Shown here piece by piece: positions 1 to 10,400 of a stretch of 64,000 nt of DNA; positions within the stretch are counted from its first letter, which is position 1; each line of letters begins with the position of its first letter. Source of the stretch: JAKAXS01 sp041940525 (GTDB taxonomy: Bacteria; Pseudomonadota; Alphaproteobacteria; Rhizobiales; Hyphomicrobiaceae); the NCBI GenBank assembly GCA_041940525.1, contig JBGTSB010000001.1, positions 117,100-181,099 of the forward strand. Reading direction: 5' to 3'. The notes under the pieces were generated by a model. That model searched no databases. It saw only the letters and a list, made by a program, of their open reading frames with translations, and was not told the origin of the DNA. A program made the position numbers and the translations under genes.

Positions 1-141
1 TGGATAACCCACGCGGGGCCGTTGCGGTGTTTGCTCGCGCTGTCGCAAGGGCGGGACTTCGCTGACTGCCTCAGCGCGACATTCGATTACGGCTCGGTGC
101 TTGTTTGCCGTTGAATGGCGCGCGGAGGTTTCGCAGTTTGC
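1..141. other. Window edge, no gene assigned
   Basis: The first 141 bases precede the stop of the priming transferase gene. Plus frame 1 is open from base 1 to a TGA at 112-114, and frame 3 is open to a TGA at 63-65. Either could be the tail of a gene entering from the left, but neither short peptide is recognisable. I call nothing here. Confidence 0.3.
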
Positions 142-1566
142 TTAGTGGGCGTTGCGGTAGGCGCGCGGCGAGAGCACCGTGAGCGCCAGGATGTAAAAGT
201 CCATGCCGAGTGACCAATTGTCGATATAATGCAGGTCGAATTCCAGGCGCTTGGCCATTTCCTTATCCGTGGCCGTTTCACCGCGCGCGCCATTCACCTG
301 CGCCCAACCGGTGATGCCAGGGCGCATATTCAGGCGGCGTTGGTAATGCTCGAGCACCGTCTCATACATGCGGTCGTGAGCGACAGCGTGCGGACGCGGA
401 CCGACTAGAGACATCTCACCACGCAGGACGTTGATCAGCTGAGGAAGCTCATCCAAGTTGTAGCGGCGAAGGAACTTCCCGACGCGGGTGACACGCGTGT
501 CGTTGCGCTTGGCCTGTACGATATTGTCGCCATCGTCCATCACGGTCATCGTCCGGAACTTCCAGATCTGGAAGATGCGCTGGTTGTAACCGCGGCGGCG
601 CTGGAGGAACAGAGCTGGGCCCTTGCTGTCAAACCGGATGGCAAGTGCGATTCCCGCGAACACCGGCGACAACAGAACGAGCGCGAGACCTGCCACGATA
701 ATATCGAACGCGCGTTTTACGAGCGCCTGACCAGGCTGCAGCGGCTGGCCCTTGAGGGACAGCACGTGCGTGCCGCCGACGCGGCTGACGTGAGCGTGTG
801 AAAACTTACCGACTACGCTGGCTGCCCCGACATGGACAGCGGACGGTAGGATCGAAAAGGCGTTGACGAGCTGATCGATATTGCTGGCCTTCGACCAGTC
901 AGCCAGGACGACGATGTCGTCGATGTTCAAGGACCGGGCCCAGGAGACGGCATTTTCAAGGTCAGCTACTTTGAAGCCTTCCGAACCTTCAGCCGGGGAT
1001 TCCAGCTTCACGACGGCTGCGACTTCCGAGCAAGAATTCGAGCCCATCAGTTCACGCGCGGTCATGCGAACGTCCTGATCGACGCTGACGACCATTAGGC
1101 GGCGGCGTTCGATGCGGCCGTTCTCAATCGACTTGGCGAGGAAGTGGCGGAGAACGGCATTGACGCTAATGACCGCAAGGAAGCCAGCGACGAAAAACAA
1201 CAAGAGCCAGCCGCGCGAGTAGAGTTCGGCGCTCTTGGTCAAGAAGCCGATAAGCGGCAGCATCAAAATGGTGCCAACCCAAATGGTGAGCATGCGCCTT
1301 ATGCTGCGCTGCCCCTCAAGCAATGCTTCGATGCGATACTCATCGCGCATGACGAATGGCAGAGCGAAACCCCAGGCCACCAAAACGCCGGCTCCGAGGA
1401 AGGTGACGATGTCGCCGGGATGGTCATAAACAGCGTAGGAATACAACGTTCCCGCGAGCAAGGATGCTGAAACAATGGCAATCGACTCAAGGGCCACGAC
1501 CAAAAACGACGTTACTGATCTGCTCAGCGTCAACCGTGTTGGTGCGAAACTCTCCGTGGTGCTCAT
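142..1566 (-). CDS. Undecaprenyl-phosphate sugar phosphotransferase (EPS priming enzyme)
   Basis: Inner-membrane enzyme that starts EPS repeat-unit assembly by moving a sugar-1-phosphate from a nucleotide sugar to undecaprenyl phosphate. It is 474 aa, the usual length of the WcaJ/ExoY-like polyprenyl glycosylphosphotransferases. Four hydrophobic segments lie in the first 140 residues, then a CoA-binding-like central region. The C-terminal catalytic domain begins with KRAFDIIVAG and carries the family signatures KFRTM, LRRYNLDELPQLINVL, GEMSLVGPRP and RPGITGWAQVNG. Related glucose- and galactose-specific enzymes share these motifs, so the sugar is not assigned. It lies at the edge of an EPS locus, facing away from the adjacent GT-C gene across an 800-base gap. 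Confidence 0.93.
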   Translation of the reverse strand: MSTTESFAPTRLTLSRSVTSFLVVALESIAIVSASLLAGTLYSYAVYDHPGDIVTFLGAGVLVAWGFALPFVMRDEYRIEALLEGQRSIRRMLTIWVGTILMLPLIGFLTKSAELYSRGWLLLFFVAGFLAVISVNAVLRHFLAKSIENGRIERRRLMVVSVDQDVRMTARELMGSNSCSEVAAVVKLESPAEGSEGFKVADLENAVSWARSLNIDDIVVLADWSKASNIDQLVNAFSILPSAVHVGAASVVGKFSHAHVSRVGGTHVLSLKGQPLQPGQALVKRAFDIIVAGLALVLLSPVFAGIALAIRFDSKGPALFLQRRRGYNQRIFQIWKFRTMTVMDDGDNIVQAKRNDTRVTRVGKFLRRYNLDELPQLINVLRGEMSLVGPRPHAVAHDRMYETVLEHYQRRLNMRPGITGWAQVNGARGETATDKEMAKRLEFDLHYIDNWSLGMDFYILALTVLSPRAYRNAH

Positions 1567-2372
1567 CTGCCGAAACCTACGCTACTAAAATTTACTGCGC
1601 CCGCTTCTGAACTGGCCGGTTTCCGGCCACAAATCCGGGCGAGCGCCTCCCTACAACACCCCTATGGTGCTGATGCCAACCAGGGTTGCAGATTCCCTGC
1701 CAGGTTTTAGCCCGCGAAATGCGCCGCGTTTCGCAACAGGTTGTTTCAAAAACGACTTCTTTTACCATTCCTTTACCAATCTGAGAAGGCTTCGTGTTCC
1801 GAAATGAGAATGTGTCGCGGCTGAGTAGCAGACGATTGACGTTGACGTTAGCTGGGCTAAAGATCGGCGGCCCTAACGCTTTAAGCGCCTGTCCGGTCAA
1901 TTATGTGCGCCGCCGAAATACTGTTTACGCGCGTGCACGGAAATGACCTTGGGACGCCAAGCACCTCTGACCTCCGCTGCGGCGGTTGGGCGATGGCTTG
2001 TCAGATTGGCTTGCCGGGTATGAAGGCCGTAGAGCCGTCGGCGCTTACGGTGCCTTCAAGCGGAGCGGGTAGCTCTTGACGAAGCCCTTTGGTCTGCGGA
2101 GGGGATCAAATTAAGCGGGCTTTGCGCCGCTTGCCGATTTCTTCCGCACCAATATCATTAGTGATTTAGTGGATGAAATTGCTGCGCCGCGGCGGCAGCC
2201 TCGTTACACTCAAACAGCCAGATGCTCCGCTGTGAACTTGGCTCCCGGTATCTTAAGATTTATTCTGTATTCTTTGCACACAAGCTAGGTTTCATAAGCT
2301 CAAATATCTGATATTGAAGCGTGTGCTGACTAGTTGGGGATGATCCGTCGGTAACGGGATCACCCTAAGGCA
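1567..2372. other. Long divergent intergenic region
   Basis: About 800 bases separate the start of the minus-strand priming transferase from the start of the plus-strand GT-C gene. It must hold the promoters of both. A GC-rich near-palindrome sits at 2181-2199 (GCTGC...GCAGC arms around GCCGCGGC). No tRNA, no recognisable protein and no repeat array was seen. A minus-strand open frame at 1592-1900 has no recognisable features and was not called. Confidence 0.5.
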
Positions 2373-4139
2373 TTGATGAAATTGAGAGAATGTTTGTTGC
2401 GACGCATCTCCAAATCCATAGACAGCAATATGGCTAGTTCAAACAGGGTTCCAATTTGTTTGGTTCTGTTTGTCTTCGCCCTGACCCTGCGTGTCATCGG
2501 AATTCATTATGGGTATTGGAACGGCGATGAGCGTGTCAACGATGCCGCCAAGGCGTTAACAGGTCAGCTCGTCCCTGGTCAGCACTTCTATCCTCCGTTG
2601 TTCAACTACATCCTCGCCGTTGCATTTAGCGCCCTCTATGCCATTGGGCGCCTCATTCCTGTGTGGAATGATACCGCCGAGTTTCGCAATCAGTACTTCG
2701 CGGATCCGACAGCGTTCTACCTGACTGCGCGCTTCGTCACCGCTTGTATGGGCGCCGCGGTTGCGCCTCTCTTCTATCTGATCAGCAGAGAGGTTGGCGT
2801 CCGGCGTGGGCCGGCCATTGCCGCTGGCATAGTGGCTGCGATGATCCCCATCAACGTCTTGCTATCCCACATAGCAAAAAGCGATGTCCCGCTGGCGACG
2901 ATGCTGGTGGCCATCTTCTATGTCATGTTGTTGACTTACCGCTCCGAATACAAAGACGGAATGGCTGTCCTTCTCGGCCTTAGCGTGTCGCTCGCGTTCA
3001 GTTTCAAACACTCATTTGTCTTCTTGGCTCTGCCGCTTGCCGCTTGGCACGTCTACTGGCTGGCCGGGCACTATGAACGCACAGCCCTTGTAAGATCACT
3101 CGCCCTTTCCGCAGTCGCGTTTGCTGTCAGTTGGGCTGTCTTCAACATCGGCATTGTGTTGGACTTCGACGAGTTCCTTGCCTACCAAGCCATCCAGGCA
3201 CAGATGTCCATCCGCGAGTCCGGATCTACACTTATGGGCATTTCCACCTGGTTGTCGATTGCAAGTGACATCGGCAATGGAATAACGCCTGTTGGTGTGT
3301 TGCTGTACTTTATGTTTCCGGCTCTTTTGCTGTCAGGGCGTGTGGAGATGCAGGAACATCACAAGCGCCATCTGCTTGCGATGTGGGCCTCGCTGCTGTT
3401 CGCGATGATCGTCATTGTCTTTTTGACTGGAAGCCGGCAACCGCCAGGGCTATGGCTGCCAGCGTTTACAGGGATGGCCTTGTTCGCAGCTTTGACAGTC
3501 GTTCTCTTGATAAATCTCAGAGAGGGGCCGCTTCGGATTGCAGGCATCGCTGGCCTTGTTGGCCTTCTGGCCTGGACGGCTTACGGCGATGGCGTGGTTC
3601 TGAGACAAGCTCTCGCCAAGCCCGTTAAGTCCAGAGTATCCGAACTCATCAAGCAAGCCTATTCCGACCGCAACATCGTGACGTGGGCGAAGCTCGACCT
3701 GCCACAAACAAGGGAAGGCCAGCAGCTCGAAATCAACCGTGCACAGAAGCTCGCAGAAAAGTATGACGTGACACTGCCGCCGCGCGCTGAAGAGAATCTG
3801 ATCCTTAGCTCCGCGCCGGGCGCGGTCAATTACATCCAGGGGCCAACGGTGTTTGGAGGGCTTGAGCATGCGACTGATGAGTCACTCAAGAATATTGTGA
3901 GGCCGTATACCTGGCCAATACAGAACCACGAGTGGTCTTTGAAACATTGGACCAACAGAGATTTCGATCTGTTCGTGGTTGCAAGTTTCCAGCAGCGTTT
4001 GCCGGTCATGCAGCGCTTCATTGGGGAATTGCGCGAGAAATGCGAGCTCGTCTCAAAGTTCGCGGCCAGAAAGCCGCTCTTTATTGCTCATGGATTGACA
4101 GTCTTCGACTGTGCGCCCGTCACCTCGGCTTCGAAGTAA
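2373..4139 (+). CDS. GT-C (family 39/ArnT-like) membrane glycosyltransferase
   Basis: Polytopic inner-membrane transferase of the PMT/ArnT superfamily, which moves a sugar from a polyprenyl-phosphate carrier to an acceptor on the periplasmic side. The first periplasmic loop has the GT-C acidic pair in YWNGDERVND, followed by FYPPLFNYI, typical of this superfamily. Around ten further hydrophobic segments run to about residue 420, and a soluble C-terminal domain follows. An ATG at 2433 (MASSNRVPIC) is an alternative start just before the first membrane segment. The gene at 57428-59188 is a full-length paralogue, alike throughout (shared SH-AKSDVPLATM, AFSFKHS, GSRQPPGLWLP-like blocks). Donor and acceptor are unknown; the EPS location suggests a branch sugar. 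Confidence 0.82.
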   Translation: MMKLRECLLRRISKSIDSNMASSNRVPICLVLFVFALTLRVIGIHYGYWNGDERVNDAAKALTGQLVPGQHFYPPLFNYILAVAFSALYAIGRLIPVWNDTAEFRNQYFADPTAFYLTARFVTACMGAAVAPLFYLISREVGVRRGPAIAAGIVAAMIPINVLLSHIAKSDVPLATMLVAIFYVMLLTYRSEYKDGMAVLLGLSVSLAFSFKHSFVFLALPLAAWHVYWLAGHYERTALVRSLALSAVAFAVSWAVFNIGIVLDFDEFLAYQAIQAQMSIRESGSTLMGISTWLSIASDIGNGITPVGVLLYFMFPALLLSGRVEMQEHHKRHLLAMWASLLFAMIVIVFLTGSRQPPGLWLPAFTGMALFAALTVVLLINLREGPLRIAGIAGLVGLLAWTAYGDGVVLRQALAKPVKSRVSELIKQAYSDRNIVTWAKLDLPQTREGQQLEINRAQKLAEKYDVTLPPRAEENLILSSAPGAVNYIQGPTVFGGLEHATDESLKNIVRPYTWPIQNHEWSLKHWTNRDFDLFVVASFQQRLPVMQRFIGELREKCELVSKFAARKPLFIAHGLTVFDCAPVTSASK

Positions 4140-4201
4140 CTGAAAGCTCATGGCGCGCTAGTTGGGTTTTCCAGCATATGCGGCCAAGCAGCTGTTCCGG
4201 C

Positions 4202-5881
4202 TTACTTAGACTTTTGACCGTACCAACCTTTTGGAAGGTTAAACAACGGGCTTTTGAATGGAAACGCCTTGCGGCTGACCATACTCTCTTGGCTGCGGCG
4301 ACGGATCAGGTCCAGTTCCACTGACGGCAGCCAGCGCGCTGCGTCCAAGTCTACGTTGTTGATGACATATCCGACAAGTTTGCTGCGCAGTGGCGGTACG
4401 CTCGCGAGCGCGCAGTCGATGTATTCGTCACGGATTTGCCCTGAGCCGATAACCAGCAGAACCTGGTCTATGGTTTTCATGGCATCGCTGACGTCACCGG
4501 CCATGTTAAGCGGTGGCAGATCAAATAAGATGTAGTCGTACTTCTCCGAGATAGCCTCAAGCAGGCGCTTCATGCTGCTTGCCCAATCAATGCGATCGGA
4601 AAGGCTTCGCGCGCCAGACGGAATGAAATGCACATCGCCATCCGTGCGGATCACGTCCGTCAACAGTTTGGACGAGCCTTCCTGCAATTGGACTAACCCG
4701 TGCTTTTCTTCGCCTAACCGCTGGCTCGACTGTCCGCCCAGAAGATCCGTATCGATGAGCAGAACCTTCTTACCGCTAGCAGCCAGAGATTTGGCCAACA
4801 CGGTGGATACGTGCGAGCGGCCTTCGTTTCTCTGTGTTGAAACGATACCGACGGTCTTGCATTGCGCATCTGGCGAAGCGGCATTGATTGCTGCTTCGAT
4901 CTCGCGGCAGGTGTACCATTCAGGATTGAGGCTTCGCGGGCGCGGCTTCACGAAATACGACATCATCGAGTTCAAGAAGCCTGGCCGTTTGGACCGGGAG
5001 ACGGCCGAGAATACTCCGAGAAATTTTCCCGCGGCCGTAACCTGCTCGGGCATACGGATCGATCGGTCCATGACGCCGCGAAGCAACGCAATCGAGGCGG
5101 CAATGACTCCACCGATAATGCCAGCCGCGGCAATAATCAGCAGGCCACGGACGTTGCTGCTGTATTCCGGTGGAGAGGCCACAGTAAGAATATGGGCGCG
5201 CGGACCGACTTCGCGCAAACGCTCACGCAGCCAGCTGCTGCCTGCTTGGGCTTTTATGTCCCGCGCCTTCTGCTGCTCTTGGATGTAAGCACGAACAATG
5301 TCGTTGGCGATCAGCGCCGACAGATCGCGATCGTTGGCCGTGAATGTCACTTGGACGACTTCGCTCAAACCGACTTGCTCGACGGAAAGACCGCGTTGCA
5401 CCATCTTCAGCGCCTCGCGCCTTGCAGATGATGGCACAGCACTTTCTGGCAAAGCTGCGGGCTCTGAGCTGGCCGGTTCGGTGACGGTCGCCGTGCTGCC
5501 TCCTTCGGCGAGAAGCTGCGGCAAATTTAGGTTGTCGACGACGTTGTAGGCGACCTCTTCAGAACGGAAAATCTGAAGCTGCGTTTCAATAAACCGGGGC
5601 TCGACTTGCGTTTCGGTAAAGAACGTATCGTCGCGGCTTGTCAGGAGCCGCAAGTTGGATATTTGCACTTGCGAGGCAGCTGTGAACGATGGCGGTCGAA
5701 CCAGCACGAACAATGTGGCCAAGGCGACGAGTGCCAGGCCAATGGCCACCACCATTTGGCGATACCGCAGGATGGTCTTCACCATCCAAAGAATGTCGTC
5801 GATGAGCGCAAGTGGCTCGCCGTCCGGACGAGGGACGCTCTCTCGGTAACGGCTACCGGGTACGTACAGCATGGACCCCAT
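4202..5881 (-). CDS. Wzz/CpsD-like polysaccharide co-polymerase with degenerate BY-kinase domain
   Basis: Inner-membrane co-polymerase that controls chain length and export with the outer-membrane partner encoded just upstream. Start chosen at 5881, where AGGCGAGGA sits directly upstream; an in-frame ATG at 5917 overlaps the preceding gene. N-terminal Wzz domain with TM1 at about residues 42-62 and TM2 at about 246-270, then a cytoplasmic CpsD/CapB-type ATPase. Two oddities. The long periplasmic coiled coil normally between the Wzz fold and TM2 is almost absent, so the protein is about 560 aa where Wzc-like proteins usually exceed 700. The Walker A reads TQRNEGRSHVS, with Arg for the nucleotide-binding Lys (about residue 355), and no Tyr-rich tail ends the protein. 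Walker A-prime (LLIDTDLLGG) and the DLPPL motif remain. Kinase activity is doubtful. Confidence 0.88.
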   Translation of the reverse strand: MGSMLYVPGSRYRESVPRPDGEPLALIDDILWMVKTILRYRQMVVAIGLALVALATLFVLVRPPSFTAASQVQISNLRLLTSRDDTFFTETQVEPRFIETQLQIFRSEEVAYNVVDNLNLPQLLAEGGSTATVTEPASSEPAALPESAVPSSARREALKMVQRGLSVEQVGLSEVVQVTFTANDRDLSALIANDIVRAYIQEQQKARDIKAQAGSSWLRERLREVGPRAHILTVASPPEYSSNVRGLLIIAAAGIIGGVIAASIALLRGVMDRSIRMPEQVTAAGKFLGVFSAVSRSKRPGFLNSMMSYFVKPRPRSLNPEWYTCREIEAAINAASPDAQCKTVGIVSTQRNEGRSHVSTVLAKSLAASGKKVLLIDTDLLGGQSSQRLGEEKHGLVQLQEGSSKLLTDVIRTDGDVHFIPSGARSLSDRIDWASSMKRLLEAISEKYDYILFDLPPLNMAGDVSDAMKTIDQVLLVIGSGQIRDEYIDCALASVPPLRSKLVGYVINNVDLDAARWLPSVELDLIRRRSQESMVSRKAFPFKSPLFNLPKGWYGQKSK

Positions 5882-5891
5882 TCCTCGCCTC

Positions 5892-7163
5892 TTATTCGCG
5901 GTCTTCGGACTTCGCAATCGAACCTACTGAGGTTCGATTGGAAGACTGGGCGCGGGCGCTTTCGCGTATATCGCGCGACCTCATGACCTTGATAATATCG
6001 CCCGGTAGAACCCGGGTCGTTTCTTCAGCATCAATCTCGCGCGTCTTTCCATCGATTTCCCGCACTATGTAATAACGAACGGTGATCTGCTCTGGATTTG
6101 CAGCGCGTCTGCGGCTTGAGGAAACTGCGGAACGCGCACCAGTGATCATTCTGCTCGCGGTCTCTTCGTTTCTCACGGCCTCTTCCAGCCGGGTTTGAAG
6201 GGTCTGCAATTCTTCAGCTGCTGTCGCTTTGCGCGCGTCAATGAGGTCGGCAATCTCACGTTCGCTGCGATTCATCGACTGGCGGGCGCGAACGATCGAA
6301 GCATCAAGTTCACGTATTTCGCGAGATATTTGGGCCACAGCCCGTTCGAGCGGAAGCAGGCGCGTTGCCTGGGTAATGCCCCGTGAGACGTAGCCCTGGT
6401 GGTCCTTCAGCTCTTTGTCAGCGGATTCAAATTGCTTTCTGGCCTCAACTATCTGAGCGCGCACAGCCTCGATTTCTTCCTCTCCAAGCCGGATGTCCTG
6501 CTTGAGCTGTTTGATTTGGTTCTTGTGACGAGCCAACCGGGCGGCGAAGATAAGCTGCTCTTGCTGGTAATAGGTAATCAGTTCCTCGTCCGCGTCTTTC
6601 GGCGCGGACGGCATTTCTTCCGTGTCAGTGGCTTCCGCGCGCAGGCGGATCTCGCGGGCCTGAAGCTCGGCTTTTCGCGTCGCCGCTTCATTCAAACTAC
6701 CCAAAGACGTGATCACATCGCGCTCTAGTCCCCATTCGGTTGAGCGCTCGGAGCGGTAGAATCCGCCCGCAAGTGATACGGCATTCAACACCATCATCCC
6801 CGGGCGATAAACAAACTCACCGGGCCGGGCAACGCCACCTACGATGTAGAAGGGACGGTACTGTATGATGTCGACGACGGACGACGGCGGTTCGGATAGA
6901 CGTGCGCGCTTTTGCAGGCGCTCACCAATGGCCATCCCGAGTTCTTTGGGAATTAAGCCTGACGCCTCGACCTCGCCGATTACAGGCAGCGCAATCGTAC
7001 CCACGGCACCGACCGTGAAATCACCAGTCAGGGCTGGCCATTCATGCACGTGTATACGCACGCGGTCTTGAGGCCCAAGCCTATATGGCTCTTCTTGAGC
7101 TCGCGCCGCCGGAACGGCCAAGAAGCTGAGGGCGACCAATATCCAAACTCGAAAAATGCGCAT
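5892..7163 (-). CDS. ExoF-type polysaccharide export protein with coiled coil
   Basis: Periplasmic/outer-membrane polysaccharide export protein. A signal peptide ends near AARA-QEEPYRL, followed by the Poly_export domain (YRLGPQDRVRIHVHEW) and a SLBB-like segment (PFYIVGGVARPGEFVYRPGM). Residues about 165-345 are a long Glu/Lys/Arg-rich heptad region predicted to be coiled coil. The C-terminus has a second beta-grasp-like stretch (TTRVLPGDIIKVM). The order matches ExoF of Sinorhizobium rather than E. coli Wza, which has no such coiled coil and ends in a transmembrane helix. The stop lies a few bases upstream of the co-polymerase start, so the two are co-transcribed and probably form one export complex. 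Confidence 0.88.
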   Translation of the reverse strand: MRIFRVWILVALSFLAVPAARAQEEPYRLGPQDRVRIHVHEWPALTGDFTVGAVGTIALPVIGEVEASGLIPKELGMAIGERLQKRARLSEPPSSVVDIIQYRPFYIVGGVARPGEFVYRPGMMVLNAVSLAGGFYRSERSTEWGLERDVITSLGSLNEAATRKAELQAREIRLRAEATDTEEMPSAPKDADEELITYYQQEQLIFAARLARHKNQIKQLKQDIRLGEEEIEAVRAQIVEARKQFESADKELKDHQGYVSRGITQATRLLPLERAVAQISREIRELDASIVRARQSMNRSEREIADLIDARKATAAEELQTLQTRLEEAVRNEETASRMITGARSAVSSSRRRAANPEQITVRYYIVREIDGKTREIDAEETTRVLPGDIIKVMRSRDIRESARAQSSNRTSVGSIAKSEDRE

Positions 7164-7490
7164 ATCAACTCGATACTAAATTTGCCAGAAGCCTCAATCT
7201 GACAGGCATCAAGAATTACAGGAAACAGTTTGCTCCTGCAACGCACGACGCTGCCGCATTCGATGAAGCTAGAATGCAAGGAATGTTCCTAAGTAATGAT
7301 GAACACATGATAATGTCTCAAGCAAGATGCGCCCAGCCAGTGAGACAATGAGCGTTAGCGAATTTTTTACCGTGTTATGTTGCGACGCTATAAAACTGAT
7401 CGTGAGCTGGCTGAGAACTTGCTTCTAGCATGGCAGCTCATTGTTTCATTTGAGTTGTTGGCCCACTGCAATGATTAATAAAGGCGGAAG
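7164..7490. other. Divergent intergenic region between EPS and NRPS genes
   Basis: This 327-base AT-richer stretch separates the minus-strand export gene from the plus-strand NRPS gene and marks the left boundary of the biosynthetic cluster inside the EPS locus. The NRPS start at 7491 has a good ribosome site (GGCGGAAG directly upstream). No gene or regulator box was recognised apart from the candidate promoter listed separately. Confidence 0.5.
7366..7394 (+). promoter_or_regulatory. Candidate sigma-70 promoter for the NRPS gene
   Basis: TTTACC at 7366-7371, a 17-base spacer and TATAAA at 7389-7394. It would give a leader of roughly 90 bases before the NRPS start at 7491. Only the spacing and partial match to the TTGACA/TATAAT consensus support it. 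Confidence 0.3.
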
Positions 7491-10400
7491 ATGACAACAC
7501 TTAATGACCGTTTCAGCTGCGTGCTCATGGGTGAAGAGTCGCTGCTGGTCCAATGTGGTGAGCTCCTCCTTGGCCGCGGACACACTGTGGCAGGTGTCGT
7601 TTCGGAGAATCCTTCGATTACGAGTTGGGCTGATGGGCATGGCATCAAAACGATGCGGCCGGATGCCAATTTGAAACAGGCTGTCTCAGACTTGGCTTTC
7701 GACTGGTTCTTTAGCATCGGCAACCTCCGGATGATCCCTGAGGCCGTTTGGGGCCAAGCCGCCAAGGGCGCCGTAAACTTCCATGACGGCCCGCTGCCGA
7801 AGTATGCGGGACTTAACACGCCGTCCTGGGCTCTTCTTGCCGGAGAGACCAGCCACGGCGTGACCTGGCACAAGATTGCCGATGGTGTGGACACCGGCGA
7901 TATCCTGGTCCAACGGATCTTCGACGTTGGGGAAGGGGAAACGTCTCTCAGCCTAAACACAAAGTGCTTCGAAGCGGGCATCGAGACCTTTTCGGATCTC
8001 ACCGACAAAATCGAAGCCGGCTCCCTTGAAGGCCAGGCACAGGACTTTTCCGGCCGCATCTACTGCGCAAAGGACAAGCGCCCGGCTGCCTTCGCTACGA
8101 TCGACTTCTCGCAACCAGCCTTAGAGATCGATCGGCTGGCCCGGGCTTTGGACTTTGGGCCCGGCTATCGTAATCCGTTGGGCTTGTTGAAGCTGAAGAC
8201 AGCTAGCCACGCACTGAACGTCACCGGCCTTGAAGCCGCGAGCCTGGCTCAGCCTCTGCCCGCGGGCACCGTGGTTGAAGCCGATGACCAAGGCGCCGTG
8301 GTCGCCGCTGGCGACGGGGCCGTACGCATTCTCGGGCTGATGGATAACGCGGGCAACCAGCTTCGCATTGCTAAAACTCTCCCTGCTGGCACCGTTCTAC
8401 CGGTACTAAACGCATCGGACGCGGACGCTTTGACGGCGCTGTCCGGACAAGCCGCCAAGCAGGACGGCTATTTCGCGGGTGCGCTGGCCGAGCAGGTGGA
8501 TCTCGAACTTGCAGGCATGCAGCCGTCCAGCGGCGGCGAGGCCGACTGGGCCCGCTTCAGGCTGGAGTTGCCGTCTGGCCTTTCTGGTAACCGTGGCGCC
8601 GCCGCCGTCGTCGCTGCGTTGACGCGCATCTCCGGCCTGTCGCGCTTTGATGTCGGATTTTCCGATGACGCGCTTACCGAACAGACTAACCGGTATCCGG
8701 GCTATCTAGCGCCAAGTCTGCCACTGACTGTGACGTCGGACGATGAGACCACGGTTGAGACCCTCAGTGAGGAAGTTTCCGAACGGTTGGCCGGTTTGCG
8801 ACGTCGCGGCCCCTACGCCGCTGACTTGGCTCTACGCACGCCCAACGCCGGCAATTCGCCCTTGAGCGTCGCGGTTCGCGTTACAGCCAACGGCGACACG
8901 GCCTCGGTAACTCCTGTTCAGGGCGCCGCCGTCACGTTCGTTGTTCCGGACACCGGCGGGGGCAGCTTGTCTCTGGCGGTCGATCAATCCCGGCTTTCGC
9001 AAGCCGACGCCAGCGTTCTGGTCAAACAGCTCCAGAGCTGCATTAACGCTTTTGCTGACAACGAGGCTCAGACCGTCAACGCACTTCCCGTGATGAGCGA
9101 AGAAGAACAGCGCGCTCTTCTCGACGCGGATAGTGAAACGCTTGCCGATTATAATCGTGCCGCGCTGGTCCATCAGCTCATCGAGGCGCAAGCCGATCGC
9201 ACGCCAGATGCGACAGCGGTTATCTGTGAAGGCCGGTCTGTAACTTACCGTGAGCTTGACGAACGGGCTAATCGCCTGGCGCACCGGCTGATCGAGCTTG
9301 GTGCCGGTTCAGCGGATTCACTGGTCGGACTTTACATGCGCCGGTCGGTTGAACTGGTCGTCAGCGCGCTTGCGATCATGAAGGCGGGTGCGGCCTACGT
9401 TCCCCTTGATCCCGACTACCCGCGCGATCGCATCGCCTTGATTATCGAAGACAGCGGACTCGACGTCGTGCTGACGGAAGAAGCTTTGGTGCGCCAAGTT
9501 CCCGGCAAGGGTGTCAAGACGCTGACAATCGAGGGGGCCGAAGCGGCGTCGACAAATACCAGCCGCCCGGCAACGCAGACACGTTCGGACAACCTCGCGT
9601 ACGTGATCTATACCTCCGGTTCGACTGGGCGTCCCAAGGGCGTGATGATCGAACATCGCAACGTCGCGAACTTCTTCACCGGCATGAACGGCCGCGTGCC
9701 TGTTCCCGCGGACAAGCAACCCGTCTGGCTGGCGGTGACGAGCCTCTCGTTTGACATTTCCGTCCTGGAACTTTTCTGGACGCTGACGCGCGGTTTCGCT
9801 GTTGTCGTCTACGTTGACGAGAAGAGCGATGCACGCCCGGCCACGGCGCGGCGAAAGGCTGCTCCTGGCGGCATGGACTTCAGCCTGTTCTACTGGGGCC
9901 ACAATGACGCGACCGGACCGGACACCTATAAGCTTCTTCTGGACGGCGCGCGCATGGCGGATGAACGCGGCTTCTGCGCCGTTTGGATGCCGGAGCGCCA
10001 TTTCCACGACTTTGGCGGCTCGTATCCCAACCCGTCCGTGACGGGTGCCGCGGTGGCCGCCATCACGCGGAATATTGAGATCCGCGCGGGAAGCTGCGTG
10101 CTGCCGCTACATCATCCCGCACGCGTTGCTGAAGAGTGGGCTGTCATCGACACCCTCTCGAACGGCCGTACGGGCATGGCGTTTGCCTCGGGCTGGATGC
10201 CGGAAGACTTTGTACTGCGGCCGGAGAATGCGCCGCCAAAAAACAAGCCTGCCTTGCTGCGCGACATTGACGTTGTCCGGCGCATGTGGCGCGGCGAAAA
10301 GGTCGCCCTGCCCTCCCCGATTGAGGACGGCAAGGAGATCGAGATCGTCACCCAGCCACGCCCGATCACGCCCGAGCTGAATGTTTGGGTGACGTCGGCC

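Noticed and set aside
1592..1900. 102-codon minus-strand frame in the EPS promoter region
   Set aside because: No ribosome site, no family features, and it lies in a region expected to be regulatory.
4572..5288. 238-codon plus-strand open frame opposite the co-polymerase
   Set aside because: The minus strand carries the Wzz/CpsD motifs; the plus peptide is compositionally odd and unrecognised.
8540..9130. Functional condensation domain in the NRPS
   Set aside because: No HHxxxDG motif; only C-lobe-like sequence remains.
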